30,913 nt of DNA from Proteiniphilum sp. UBA4084 (GTDB lineage Bacteria; Bacteroidota; Bacteroidia; Bacteroidales; Dysgonomonadaceae): positions 1 through 30,913 of the forward strand of contig DFYK01000119.1 of the NCBI GenBank assembly GCA_002383605.1, in the 5' to 3' direction. Positions 6,920 through 15,704 of the stretch are shown here, one piece after another. Each line of letters opens with the position of its first letter. The stretch's first letter is position 1. A program made the translations under genes and the position numbers. Under the pieces are notes generated by a model. The model was not told where the DNA came from. It saw only the letters and a list, made by a program, of their open reading frames with translations, and ran no database searches.

Positions 6920-8563
6920 ATGAATTCTTCGATCTTAAAAATTCTGTTTGTCTGTTTTTTCTTCATGACAGGCTTCTCCCTGTCCGCTGAAGAAGTAAAA
7001 GTTACAATCGACAAAAAATATCTGAACCTGCCCGTGTCGCATCAGCAGGATCGTGGTAAAATGACTTTTAAAGCCGATGGTCGGCCGGAGTTGTCGATAG
7101 TGATCCGGCTTGCCCCCAACAAGGCTGACTACTGGGTATTTAAAGATGTTTCCAATCTGAAAGGTAAAACATTGACCATCAGGTATGATGGAGACAGTAA
7201 GGGATTAAAAAACTTGTTTCAGTCTGACGTGATTGCCGGGAACGACAGTTTATACAAAGAGGCGAACCGGCCCCAATTCCATTTTACGACACGCCGTGGA
7301 TGGATCAATGATCCCAATGGCCTGGTGTACTACGACGGGGAGTATCACCTGTTTTATCAGCATAATCCGTATGAGCGTGAATGGGAAAATATGCACTGGG
7401 GACATGCTGTAAGCAAAGACCTGGTCCATTGGGAAGAACTCCCCGATGCCCTGTATCCCGATCACCTGGGGAGAATGTTTTCCGGTTCTGCTGTAATAGA
7501 TTATAACAATACCGCGGGATACAATAAGGGTAAAACTCCTGCCATGATCGCGGCCTATACTGCTGCCGGACCGGATAAACAGGTGCAATGCATCGCTTAC
7601 AGCCTCGATAAAGGGCGCACATTCACCAAATACGGAGGGAACCCGGTAATAGATTCCAGGCACATATGGAACAGCCAGGATACCCGTGATCCGAAAGTAT
7701 TCTGGTACACCCCCGGCAATCATTGGGTAATGGTGCTGAACGAACGCGACGGACATTCCATCTATACTTCATCCGATCTGAAAGAGTGGAAGTATGAAAG
7801 TCATGTGACCGGATTCTGGGAGTGTCCTGAGTTGTTTGAACTTCCGATTGATGGCAATCCAAATAATACCAAATGGGTGATGTATGGTGCTTCCGGCACG
7901 TACATGCTCGGCTTATTCGATGGGAAAGTATTTACCCCCGAAAAAGGGAAATATCAGTATGTCACCGGTGCCATTTATGCAGCTCAGACTTTCACTGATA
8001 TGCCTGATGGCAGGCGAGTACAAGTTGGATGGGGACGAATCAGTCACCCGGGAATGCCGTTCAAAGGAATGATGATGTTGCCCACCGAACTGACATTGCG
8101 AACAACAAAAGAGGGGCCTCGTTTATTTAGTCTGCCCGTGAAAGAGACTGAAGCTCTTTTTACTCCTGCAGGAAGTTGGGAGAATCTCACCTCGGTGAAA
8201 GCGAATGAAGTGTTGAAAGAGTTTTATGATGCGGACTGTCTGCGTATTAAAATTGGCATTAAGTTGTCACATGCTACTGAGGCCGGCTTTAATTTGTTTG
8301 GACAACGCATTGTTGGTTATGATATGAATTTTAACACGATTAACGGTGTCTTCTACTCTCCTCAGGATATGACCAGTATGGAGCTTTCAGCCGATATATT
8401 GATAGACCGTACCTCAATAGAAGTATTTATTGACAATGGAGCGTATTCCTATTCCATGGAAAGAAAACCGGATCACAACAATAAGGAGGGCTTCCATTTC
8501 TGGGGAAATAACGTTGAGGTAAAAGACTTGCAGGTTTTTTCTGTAAAATCGATATGGAATTAA
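6920..8563 (+). CDS. Secreted GH32 fructan hydrolase with N-terminal DUF4980-like domain
   Basis: The predicted 547-residue enzyme cleaves beta-fructosyl bonds in levan, inulin or sucrose outside the cytoplasm. A signal peptide (MNSSILKILFVCFFFMTGFSLSA) is followed by a beta-rich domain of about 95 residues, as in Bacteroides GH32 enzymes. The five-bladed propeller follows. Catalytic residues are visible: nucleophile Asp131 in WINDPNG, Asp257 in the RDP motif, and acid/base Glu301 in WECPE. A C-terminal beta-sandwich contains SIEVFIDNGA. The ATG at 6920 was chosen because it starts the signal peptide; an in-frame TTG at 6842 lies inside the upstream inverted repeat. The fructokinase gene follows 22 nt downstream. 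Endo or exo action and linkage preference cannot be read from the sequence. Confidence 0.95.
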   Translation: MNSSILKILFVCFFFMTGFSLSAEEVKVTIDKKYLNLPVSHQQDRGKMTFKADGRPELSIVIRLAPNKADYWVFKDVSNLKGKTLTIRYDGDSKGLKNLFQSDVIAGNDSLYKEANRPQFHFTTRRGWINDPNGLVYYDGEYHLFYQHNPYEREWENMHWGHAVSKDLVHWEELPDALYPDHLGRMFSGSAVIDYNNTAGYNKGKTPAMIAAYTAAGPDKQVQCIAYSLDKGRTFTKYGGNPVIDSRHIWNSQDTRDPKVFWYTPGNHWVMVLNERDGHSIYTSSDLKEWKYESHVTGFWECPELFELPIDGNPNNTKWVMYGASGTYMLGLFDGKVFTPEKGKYQYVTGAIYAAQTFTDMPDGRRVQVGWGRISHPGMPFKGMMMLPTELTLRTTKEGPRLFSLPVKETEALFTPAGSWENLTSVKANEVLKEFYDADCLRIKIGIKLSHATEAGFNLFGQRIVGYDMNFNTINGVFYSPQDMTSMELSADILIDRTSIEVFIDNGAYSYSMERKPDHNNKEGFHFWGNNVEVKDLQVFSVKSIWN

Positions 8564-8585
8564 ATCAAATCAAAGACAAACTATT

Positions 8586-9437
8586 TTGAAAAGAAAACCT
8601 ATTATCATCGGTATTGGTGAATTGCTCTGGGATATGTTTCCCTCGGGAAAAAAAGCAGGAGGCGCTCCTGTTAACTTTGCATACCATGCCTCCGGTCCGG
8701 GAGCGGAAAGTTACGCCATAAGCGCTGTGGGAAATGATCTGCTTGGAGACGAGATTATGAAGGAAATTGAGAAGATCGGCATTCATCATCTCGTGGAACG
8801 GGTCGACTATCCCACCGGCACAGTCCGGGTGGAGCTGGAGGATGGTATACCCAACTATACAATTATTGAGCATGTGGCCTGGGATCATATGCCACTGACT
8901 GAAGGCATGATGGAATTAGCCGGAAAGGCTGATGCTATCTGTTTCGGTACGCTGGCACAGAGGTCAGTAGAATCCAGAAATACCATCCAGACAATGCTTT
9001 CATTGGTTCCCGTGAGTGCTTACCGCATATTTGACATCAACTTGCGGCAGCATTTTTTCTCAAGAGAAATGATCATTGACTCACTCACTCAATGCAATGT
9101 ATTTAAAATTAACAAAGAAGAGCTGACGATTGTGAAAGAAATGTTCAACGTCCCCGAATCGGACGAAAAAGAGAGCTGTAAGTGGTTTATGGAAAAGTTT
9201 GACTTGAAATTCATGATTTTAACTGTCGGGGCAGATTACAGCCTGATAACCACCCCTGAATCCGACTCCCTGATTAACACGCCGCGTGTAAAGGTCGTGG
9301 ACACCGTGGGCGCAGGCGACTCGTTTACAGGTGCATTCATATCCGCCATTTTGGGTGGAAAGTCACTAAAAGAAGCACACCAATCAGCGGTCGACCGATC
9401 AGCTTTTGTTTGTACACAAGCAGGTGCCTGGCTTTAA
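8586..9437 (+). CDS. Fructokinase, PfkB/ribokinase family
   Basis: This 283-residue cytoplasmic kinase is predicted to phosphorylate the fructose released by the preceding GH32 enzyme. It has the N-terminal GIGELLWDMFPSGKKAGGAPVNFAYH region typical of bacterial fructokinases. The second PfkB signature DTVGAGDSFTGAF lies at about residues 239-251, with catalytic base Asp245. The start is TTG at 8586, because no in-frame ATG exists upstream and the protein aligns with the family from its third residue. The C-terminus stops soon after CTQAGA, slightly earlier than I expect for this family. The stop codon overlaps the stop of the convergent permease gene. No fructose transporter or SusC/SusD pair is present. 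Confidence 0.93.
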   Translation: MKRKPIIIGIGELLWDMFPSGKKAGGAPVNFAYHASGPGAESYAISAVGNDLLGDEIMKEIEKIGIHHLVERVDYPTGTVRVELEDGIPNYTIIEHVAWDHMPLTEGMMELAGKADAICFGTLAQRSVESRNTIQTMLSLVPVSAYRIFDINLRQHFFSREMIIDSLTQCNVFKINKEELTIVKEMFNVPESDEKESCKWFMEKFDLKFMILTVGADYSLITTPESDSLINTPRVKVVDTVGAGDSFTGAFISAILGGKSLKEAHQSAVDRSAFVCTQAGAWL

Positions 9438-10252
9438 TCGACCTTTCTCCCGACGGCTTTCACTGCTTTGGCAATGAAAAACATGACGATGAGTACGAAT
9501 ATGATGAATGCCCCCGACGGCACATTCAGGTAATAGGATAGGAGCAGGCCTGCCACGCAGCCCACGAAGCTGAGGATGATGGAGAGGTAGATGATTTTCG
9601 AATATTTCACGGTAAACAGGTTGGCTGTCATCTGCGGTACGGTGATGAGCGACATGAGCAGGACAATGCCCACCAGGCGGATACTCAGCACAATGGTGAC
9701 GGCGATGAACAGCATCAACATGTATTCGATGAACTGGGTGGGTATACGTCGGGTTTGTGCAAACTCGGTGTCAAAAGAAACAGAAACGATGTCGTGATAA
9801 AATAGTGCAAAGAAGAGCACCAGCACCAGCGATAAAACAGCCAGTGCCACAATGTCGGTCGGTGTGATGGTGAGGATGTTGCCGAAAAGATATTCCGACA
9901 GGTTGGGGGCATATCCGGGCGTGAGGAAAGTGAGTACAATCCCCAGCGCCATCCCCAGCGACCAGAAGACGGCAATGGCGGAGTCTTCCCGCACGCCCTG
10001 CTTGCGGGAGAGCCACTGAATGCCGAAGGCGGAAAAGATCGAGAAGACCATGGCCGACAGGATGGGCGGAAGAGAGAAATAAAAACCGATACCCAGCCCC
10101 CCGAAAGAGGCATGTGTGATGCCGCCGCTGATAAATACCAGCCTGCGCGAGACAATGTATGTGCCGATGATACCACAGGCTATGCTGGCGAAGAGGCTCC
10201 CCAAAAGAGCATTCCGAAAGAAAGCATACTCGAGCAGTTCCGGGATATTCAT
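9434..10252 (-). CDS. ABC-3 family metal permease (ZnuB/MntB-like)
   Basis: The protein has 272 residues and about eight transmembrane helices. It is the inner-membrane subunit of an ABC importer for zinc, manganese or iron. The family pattern is clear: an N-terminal helix, GTYIVSRRLVFISGGITHASFGGLGIG (the ABC-ATPase-facing loop), the SYYLNVPSGAFIIF region, and VGIVLLMSLITVPQMTANLF in the middle. AGGAAGAG precedes the ATG at 10252 and acts as a plausible ribosome-binding site. It follows the CCxxHxxC protein gene at 11 bp and is the last gene of the aroA unit. The ATPase and metal-binding protein are not in the window, so the metal is unknown. Confidence 0.93.
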   Translation of the reverse strand: MNIPELLEYAFFRNALLGSLFASIACGIIGTYIVSRRLVFISGGITHASFGGLGIGFYFSLPPILSAMVFSIFSAFGIQWLSRKQGVREDSAIAVFWSLGMALGIVLTFLTPGYAPNLSEYLFGNILTITPTDIVALAVLSLVLVLFFALFYHDIVSVSFDTEFAQTRRIPTQFIEYMLMLFIAVTIVLSIRLVGIVLLMSLITVPQMTANLFTVKYSKIIYLSIILSFVGCVAGLLLSYYLNVPSGAFIIFVLIVMFFIAKAVKAVGRKVD

Positions 10253-10263
10253 CTCTTCCTGGT

Positions 10264-10695
10264 TCAGGCGTGCATTTTGTGCGCTCTCAATTCATTCACA
10301 AACATCAACACTTCGTCTTTGAGTTGATCGGGCAGAGAGATCCCTCTCATCTGCAGACTGCGTACCCAGCGTGGTTTCTCCGCATCGAGGACTGAGTAAA
10401 AGACATCCCGGAACTCATCTGCTTCGCGAGGAGTATATTGAGCCGAATCACGACTGACAAACTTATCGAGCTCCTCGTCATCGAAGTACTCCGGTTTTTC
10501 CACAAACGCGGCTATGAGACTGTCTTTTTCGCACACTTCGTGTGCACCGCAACAACCACCTTCTCCCAGATCTATGGAGGGAGGTGGCATCACACGGGTT
10601 GTTGTATTACCTTTTCTCCGCTGGATAAAATTGGTGATGGCCAACGCCAGCAAAAAAAAGAGAATAATTCCAAGAAATAATACAATGACTTGCAT
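10264..10695 (-). CDS. Small membrane-anchored protein with CCxxHxxC motif, function unknown
   Basis: I recognise this as a conserved Bacteroidales hypothetical protein but know no established function. The 143-residue product has one N-terminal transmembrane helix (about 3-24), a short basic patch (QRRK), a Pro-rich linker and then GGCCGAHEVCEKDS. Cys48, Cys49, His52 and Cys55 could bind a metal ion or iron-sulfur cluster. The C-terminal half is acidic and helical (DDEELDKF, then WVRSLQMRGISLPDQLKDEV). The ATG at 10695 was chosen over an upstream TTG at 10716 that would overlap aroA; the 3' end of aroA supplies AGAAAGG as a ribosome-binding site. It sits between aroA (7 bp) and the metal permease (11 bp), which fits a metal-related role by inference only. 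Confidence 0.8.
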   Translation of the reverse strand: MQVIVLFLGIILFFLLALAITNFIQRRKGNTTTRVMPPPSIDLGEGGCCGAHEVCEKDSLIAAFVEKPEYFDDEELDKFVSRDSAQYTPREADEFRDVFYSVLDAEKPRWVRSLQMRGISLPDQLKDEVLMFVNELRAHKMHA

Positions 10696-10702
10696 AATTA
10701 AA

Positions 10703-11932
10703 TTACCTTTCTTCAATATTAAAGCCTGCTCTCTTCAAATCATCCCAGAAGTTTGGATAGGATTTTGTCACCACTTCGGGGTTGTTGATGTTCAGTGTGC
10801 GAAAAACCATTGCTCCGGGTGCAAAGGACATGGCCATGCGATGATCATCGTAGGTGTCTATCGCCGGTTCCTTCACCGGAGTACAACGTTCGCCATCCCA
10901 TTCGAGCATGCCGATTTCAGTTTCTTTGAGTATAAAGCCCAACTTCTTCAATTCGTTGATCAGGGCCTGCACACGATCTGTTTCCTTGATCTTCAGGCTT
11001 TGTATGCCCGAGAATAGAAACGGTACACCCATAAAACAACATGTCGCGGCAAATGTTTGCGCCAGGTCGGGTTCGTTGACAAAATCGTGAAAGAATTTTC
11101 TTGCTTTTCGTTTTGTGTGACGAATGACGGCACCCTCCTCCACAAATTCCGTGGTTACGCCCAGGTCGCTGAACAGGTTGGCCACATTGGCGTCGCCCTG
11201 AAGGCTTTTTTTATGTAACCCCAACAGTGTCAACTGTGCACCGGGCGTTAGTGCGACCAGTTCGTACCAGTAGGAGGCTGCAGACCAGTCTGTTTCTACT
11301 GCCAGCTCAATGGCCTGATACTGTTGTGGTTTTACCAGGATATCGTTGCCGGCCCATTTGACAATGACCCCACACTGTGCCATCATGGCCATGGTGAGGT
11401 CGATGTAGGGTTTGGAGACAATCTTTTTTTCGATGTGCATGATCAGCCCGTTTTCCATGAGCGGTGCGACCATCAACAAGGCTGAGATAAACTGTGAGCT
11501 GATATTGCCGGAAAGATATACTTCTCCTCCTTTCAGCTTTCTTCCTTTGATGCGCAACGGAGGAAAACCTTCCTTCTCCAGATATTCAATCTCGGCACCC
11601 AATGCCGTGAGTGTTTCCACCAGCGGATGAATGGGACGTTCATGCATTCTTTTGGATCCTTTGATGATCCACTCTCCTTCCATGCCTGCCAGAAAGGCTG
11701 TCAGAAAACGCATGGCAGTGCCGGCGCCTTTCACGTCGAACACATTGGAGTCGGAGTTAAAGGCATCGATGATGACCCGCGTATCTTCGCAGTCGGAAAG
11801 GTTCCTGATGTTGTAGGAACTTAAGCTCAGTGCATTGAGGATGAGTGCCCTGTTGCTCATGCTTTTTGATGCAGGGAGCTGTATGGTGGCATGAATTGCA
11901 TCAGGGGCTGAAATTTTATATCGCAATTGCAT
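10703..11932 (-). CDS. aroA: 3-phosphoshikimate 1-carboxyvinyltransferase (EPSP synthase)
   Basis: AroA transfers the enolpyruvyl group of PEP to shikimate 3-phosphate, the sixth step toward chorismate and hence tryptophan. The protein has 409 residues, a little under the usual 427-445, as in other Bacteroidales. Visible motifs are PASKSMSNRALIL (Lys23, Ser24, Arg28 bind shikimate phosphate), GAGTAMRFLTA (PEP/glyphosate loop, 69-79), ERPIHPLV, SSQFISALL, IKETDR with the catalytic Glu, DDHRMAMSFA, and KSYPNFWDDL at the end. It is the first gene of a three-gene unit with the CCxxHxxC protein and the metal permease. Confidence 0.97.
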   Translation of the reverse strand: MQLRYKISAPDAIHATIQLPASKSMSNRALILNALSLSSYNIRNLSDCEDTRVIIDAFNSDSNVFDVKGAGTAMRFLTAFLAGMEGEWIIKGSKRMHERPIHPLVETLTALGAEIEYLEKEGFPPLRIKGRKLKGGEVYLSGNISSQFISALLMVAPLMENGLIMHIEKKIVSKPYIDLTMAMMAQCGVIVKWAGNDILVKPQQYQAIELAVETDWSAASYWYELVALTPGAQLTLLGLHKKSLQGDANVANLFSDLGVTTEFVEEGAVIRHTKRKARKFFHDFVNEPDLAQTFAATCCFMGVPFLFSGIQSLKIKETDRVQALINELKKLGFILKETEIGMLEWDGERCTPVKEPAIDTYDDHRMAMSFAPGAMVFRTLNINNPEVVTKSYPNFWDDLKRAGFNIEER

Positions 11933-11995
11933 CGTTGTGTAACATTTTCGCTAAAGTTTGACTTTTGTTCATTGCTGCTCAATGCAAAAGTGATA

Positions 11996-12003
11996 CAAAA
12001 ATA
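11996..12003 (-). promoter_or_regulatory. -7 element for the aroA unit
   Basis: The minus strand reads TATTTTTG, an exact TAnnTTTG match, 64 nt before the aroA ATG. The upstream -33 element is not obvious. The rest of the 158-bp gap (11933-12090) is AT-rich and holds no gene I can see. Confidence 0.4.
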
Positions 12004-12090
12004 ATCATTTAAAATGAAGGCGAGGCAGTTTCTTTTCTGTTTTATGTTGTTTAAACTCCTTTAATGAATTTTCGGCACCCTGCAGGACAA

Positions 12091-13425
12091 TTATCCTATT
12101 AGTCCGTAGATAAATATGGCAATGATGGCGGGAGGAACTATGTATCGCAACAGGAAGATGTAGGCTTTCAGAAAGCCGGCGGCCAGTTTCAAAGTACCCT
12201 GGTTGGTCAGCTGGGCATATACCAGTTTTTTATCCAGATACCATCCCACGAAAAGGCTGATAAAGAAGCCCCCTGCGGGAAGCATAAACTTGGCAGAGCT
12301 AATGTCAAGCAGATTGAAGAAAGAAGGTGAGAGCGAGGAAATTACCCCTAGTATGATGACGCCCACGGTGACAATGAGGGTACTCATTTTTCGGGAAAGG
12401 CGATATTCTTCATGCAGGTAGAGCGTCACTACTTCCATCAAAGAGATGGTGGATGTGATTGCGGCGAGTGTCAGCAGACAGAAAAACATCGCTGCCCACA
12501 ATACAGAGGCCGGCATTTGGTTAAAGAGCCCGGGAAGGGTGATGAAAAGCAGTCCGGGTCCTCCTGCAACCAGCTCATCGATGATGGTGCCCGGGTTGGC
12601 AGTCAATGCAAAGGCCGCGGGAAAGATAATGACTCCCGCGAGTATGGCTACCAGTGAATCGAGCATGGATACCTGTACCACTGTTTTTGTGAGGTTGATG
12701 CGATTGTTGAAGTAGGAGCCATAGGTGATCATACAGCCCATGCCGATGGAGAGTGAGAAGAAGGCTTGCCCCATTGCATCGAGGAAGACGGTCGGCTTCA
12801 CATGTTCCAGGCTGGGCATAAAGAGGAATGAGAGACCACCGGTTGCACCTTCCAGCGTGACAGCCCGTACCGCAAGAACAATGAGTAGCAGAAAGAGCAT
12901 CGGCATGAGAATCTTCGACGATTGCTCAATTCCTTTTTTTACACCCGAGAGGATAAAGAATGCCGTCAGCAAGGTAAAGAGTATCATCCAGCATATTTGG
13001 CGCAACGGGTTGTTCAATAATGCCGTGAAGTTAGCCGAAAAATCATCTACCATGTGCAGGTTGCCTGTGACAGATTGCATCAGATAGTCCAGGGTCCAGC
13101 CACAGACTACCATATAAAATCCCATGATAACGAAACCGGTGAGCACACCCAGCCGACCCACCCACTTCCAGTGTGTGCCGGGTGCCAGCTTATGAAAGGC
13201 TCCTGCCGTATTGGCCTGGGATGATCTGCCCACAAGAAACTCACTGATCATCAGTGGAATGCCGAAAAATAAAATACATCCGATATAGACCAGAATAAAT
13301 ATGGCACCGCCACCATCGGCTGTCTGGCTGGGGAACCGCCATATGTTCCCCAGGCCGACGGCAGATCCTGCTGCCGCTGCAATTACACCCACTTTGGAAG
13401 CAAATGTTACCCGTTTTTCGTTCAT
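12091..13425 (-). CDS. Sodium-dependent symporter, NSS/SNF family
   Basis: This 444-residue inner-membrane protein has about 11-12 helices. It belongs to the neurotransmitter:sodium symporter family, whose bacterial members take up amino acids such as leucine, tryptophan or tyrosine with sodium. The N-terminal signature around GSAVGLGNIWRFP is intact, with the unwound TM1 that binds sodium and substrate, followed by GGGAIFILVYIG. Further landmarks are GCMITYGSYF and the SFFNLLDISSAKF segment. It lies 11 bp after yaaA with AGAGGT before its ATG and is the last gene of the cysS-yaaA unit. The substrate cannot be assigned. Confidence 0.93.
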   Translation of the reverse strand: MNEKRVTFASKVGVIAAAAGSAVGLGNIWRFPSQTADGGGAIFILVYIGCILFFGIPLMISEFLVGRSSQANTAGAFHKLAPGTHWKWVGRLGVLTGFVIMGFYMVVCGWTLDYLMQSVTGNLHMVDDFSANFTALLNNPLRQICWMILFTLLTAFFILSGVKKGIEQSSKILMPMLFLLLIVLAVRAVTLEGATGGLSFLFMPSLEHVKPTVFLDAMGQAFFSLSIGMGCMITYGSYFNNRINLTKTVVQVSMLDSLVAILAGVIIFPAAFALTANPGTIIDELVAGGPGLLFITLPGLFNQMPASVLWAAMFFCLLTLAAITSTISLMEVVTLYLHEEYRLSRKMSTLIVTVGVIILGVISSLSPSFFNLLDISSAKFMLPAGGFFISLFVGWYLDKKLVYAQLTNQGTLKLAAGFLKAYIFLLRYIVPPAIIAIFIYGLIG

Positions 13426-13436
13426 ATGTTACCTCT

Positions 13437-14198
13437 TTATTTCACAAAGACCCATTCATTTTCTTTTGATAGGGCAGGATGATAGAAATATTCTTCGTAA
13501 TGAAAACCTTTCACATCCTCCGCATCGGTGAGCCTATTTTTGATGATATAGCGAGCCATCAGGCCCCTGGCTTTTTTGGTGTGGACGACAATTTGTTTAA
13601 AATCATTGTGCTCCAGTTGTAAAAACCGGATGTCGATGATGCGTATACCCGCTCTGAGTGCATTTTTTCGTATCACCTTGGCATACTCACTCGATGCGAC
13701 ATTGATGATTGTTTTGTCTTCCTTTTTAAATCGGGCAGCGAGATGTTTGATTACCGTCTCCTGCCAGAATTCATAGAGCGTGCGATACCCTGGGGGTACG
13801 ATTTGTCTTTGCATCTCCAGTCGGTAGGGTCTGATCAGATCAAATGGGCGTAGCACACCATAGAGGCCCGAAAGGATATTGAGGTGTCGCTGGGCGAATG
13901 CAACGTCGTCATCCGAAAAATCATGCGCATTTAATCCCGCATAGGCGATCCCGTTGTAAGCCAATGCTGCAGCACGCTTGGGGGTGGAGTTGAAGTAAAA
14001 GGTCTGAAACTGTTCATAGACATTGCGTGCCATTTTGGGGTTGATCTTCATGATTGTTTCAATTTCTTTTTCAGACAACTGTTGACAAACCGAGATCAAT
14101 TCCTTCGTTTTATCCGGGAAGGATGGTTTTGTAGTTACAAACCGGTCTTTCTTCTCTGGAAAAGACATCAGTTTCGCGGGCGACATCAGTATTTGCAT
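13437..14198 (-). CDS. yaaA: YaaA-family peroxide stress protein (DUF328/UPF0246)
   Basis: The 253-residue protein matches the YaaA family along its length. It opens with MQILMSPAKLMSF (usual form L.SPAK.L.F). It continues with YNGIAYAGLNA, LSGLYGVLRPFDLIRPYRLEM, NVASSEYAKVI and a C-terminal KKARGLMARYIIKNR. In E. coli YaaA lowers free iron and protects against hydrogen peroxide, and the fold binds DNA. That role is assumed here by homology and would suit an anaerobe meeting oxygen. The ATG at 14198 lies two bases after the cysS stop, with GGAGG in the cysS 3' end as ribosome-binding site; an upstream ATG at 14213 is less likely. Confidence 0.94.
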   Translation of the reverse strand: MQILMSPAKLMSFPEKKDRFVTTKPSFPDKTKELISVCQQLSEKEIETIMKINPKMARNVYEQFQTFYFNSTPKRAAALAYNGIAYAGLNAHDFSDDDVAFAQRHLNILSGLYGVLRPFDLIRPYRLEMQRQIVPPGYRTLYEFWQETVIKHLAARFKKEDKTIINVASSEYAKVIRKNALRAGIRIIDIRFLQLEHNDFKQIVVHTKKARGLMARYIIKNRLTDAEDVKGFHYEEYFYHPALSKENEWVFVK

Positions 14199-14200
14199 GG

Positions 14201-15679
14201 TCACAGCCTCCATTCCACACCCTCTTTGGTGTCTTTCAGAGCGACGCCGGCTTCCTTCAGGGCATCCCTGATCTTGTCTGAGGTAGTCCAGTCCTTGTTG
14301 TCACGGGCCGACTGACGGATGTCGATGATCAGCCGCATCAATCCTTCTATCATTTCGCTGCCGGCCATTTGCTTTGTCTCGTCAACCAGCCCCAGTACCT
14401 CGAAGATGAAAGTATGCATGATCTTTCTTAAATTGATCAGATCTGTTGCTGTGAGGATTTCTTTTTTGTCGAGTGTGGAATTGATGATGCGCACCCCCTC
14501 AAAAAGGTGGGCAATGAGTGTGGGACTGTTAAAGTCGTCATTCATTGCCGCATAACAGCGTTGTTCCAGTTCGTCGATGTTCACCGAAGAGGAGGCTGAG
14601 GGTGTTATCTTTTCCAGCGCAGAAAGGCTCTCCATCAATTTTTTATATCCCTTTTCTGCAGCTTGCAATGCCTCATTGGAGAAGTCGAGTGTGCTCCGGT
14701 AATGCGACTGTGCCATGAAGAAACGAACCGTCATGGGAGAGTAACCTTGTTCCAGCAGCGGATGGTCGCCGGTGAAGAGCTCTTTTGGGAGGAAGCCGTT
14801 GCCGGCACTTTTCGACATGCGCGTTCCGTTTACGGTGAGCATATTGGTGTGTACCCAGTATTTGGCGGGTTCAGTATGATTGCATGCCTGCGATTGGGCA
14901 ATCTCGTTGGTGTGATGGGTGGCCTGCAGGTCCATACCGCCCCCGTGAATATCGAAGGTTGTTCCCAGGTACTTGGTGCTCATGGCCGAGCATTCGATGT
15001 GCCATCCGGGGAAGCCCCATCCCCAGGGTGAGGGCCACTGCATCAGTGTCTCGGGCTTTGCTTTGATCCAGAGGGCAAAGTCGAGGCGACCTCGTTTTTC
15101 GTCCTGGCCGTCCAGCTCCCTTGTCCCTTCCATCAGATCTTCCAGCTTTCGGTTGGTGAGCGTGCCGTAGTCATGTTCCCTGCTGTATTTCTCCACATCG
15201 AAGTAGACAGAGCCATTCACTTCATAGGCATATCCGGCCTCTAATATCTTTTTAATCATTTCTATCTGTTCCAGGATGTGGCCTGTTGCTGTGGGTTCAA
15301 TGCTGGGCGGGAGGGTGTTGAAAAGTGCCAGCACCTCGTGAAAGCCAAGGGTGTATTTTTGCACAATCTCCATCGGTTCCAGTTGTTCCAGTTTGGCCTT
15401 TTTTGCGAACTTGTCCTCTCCCTCATCCCTGTCGCCTTCCAGATGCCCCGCATCGGTGATATTTCTCACATAGCGTACTTTGTAGCCGAGATGTAGCAGA
15501 TAGCGGTAAATCAAATCAAAAGAGATGAAGGTGCGACAGTTACCCAAATGAATATCGCTATAAACGGTGGGTCCGCATACATACATGCCCACGAGGGGCG
15601 GGTGGAGCGGTTCAAAAGCTTCTTTCCTGCGACTGAGTGTGTTGTAAATGACCAAATTGTTTGCCTTTTCTGTGTCCAT
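14201..15679 (-). CDS. cysS: Cysteinyl-tRNA synthetase
   Basis: This class I aminoacyl-tRNA synthetase charges tRNA-Cys. The 492-residue protein is near the usual length (about 460-500). Its HIGH-like motif is HLGN at residues 44-47 and its KMSKS motif is RMSKS at 287-291. The zinc ligands fall at the expected spacing: Cys35 in YVCGPTVY, Cys230 in GWHIECSAMS, His255 and Glu259 in the THHTNEIAQ segment. The C-terminal part is the helical anticodon region. The ATG at 15679 is preferred; an in-frame TTG at 15715 would add 12 atypical residues and sits within the promoter-like boxes. It leads a unit with yaaA and the NSS symporter. Confidence 0.97.
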   Translation of the reverse strand: MDTEKANNLVIYNTLSRRKEAFEPLHPPLVGMYVCGPTVYSDIHLGNCRTFISFDLIYRYLLHLGYKVRYVRNITDAGHLEGDRDEGEDKFAKKAKLEQLEPMEIVQKYTLGFHEVLALFNTLPPSIEPTATGHILEQIEMIKKILEAGYAYEVNGSVYFDVEKYSREHDYGTLTNRKLEDLMEGTRELDGQDEKRGRLDFALWIKAKPETLMQWPSPWGWGFPGWHIECSAMSTKYLGTTFDIHGGGMDLQATHHTNEIAQSQACNHTEPAKYWVHTNMLTVNGTRMSKSAGNGFLPKELFTGDHPLLEQGYSPMTVRFFMAQSHYRSTLDFSNEALQAAEKGYKKLMESLSALEKITPSASSSVNIDELEQRCYAAMNDDFNSPTLIAHLFEGVRIINSTLDKKEILTATDLINLRKIMHTFIFEVLGLVDETKQMAGSEMIEGLMRLIIDIRQSARDNKDWTTSDKIRDALKEAGVALKDTKEGVEWRL

Positions 15680-15704
15680 GTCGGGGCCGATAATTTTAAA
15701 AAGA

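Noticed and set aside
12075..12088. Palindrome CCTGCAGG after the symporter gene as a possible terminator
   Set aside because: It is an eight-base palindrome with no loop and no T tract on either strand, so it cannot form a useful terminator hairpin.
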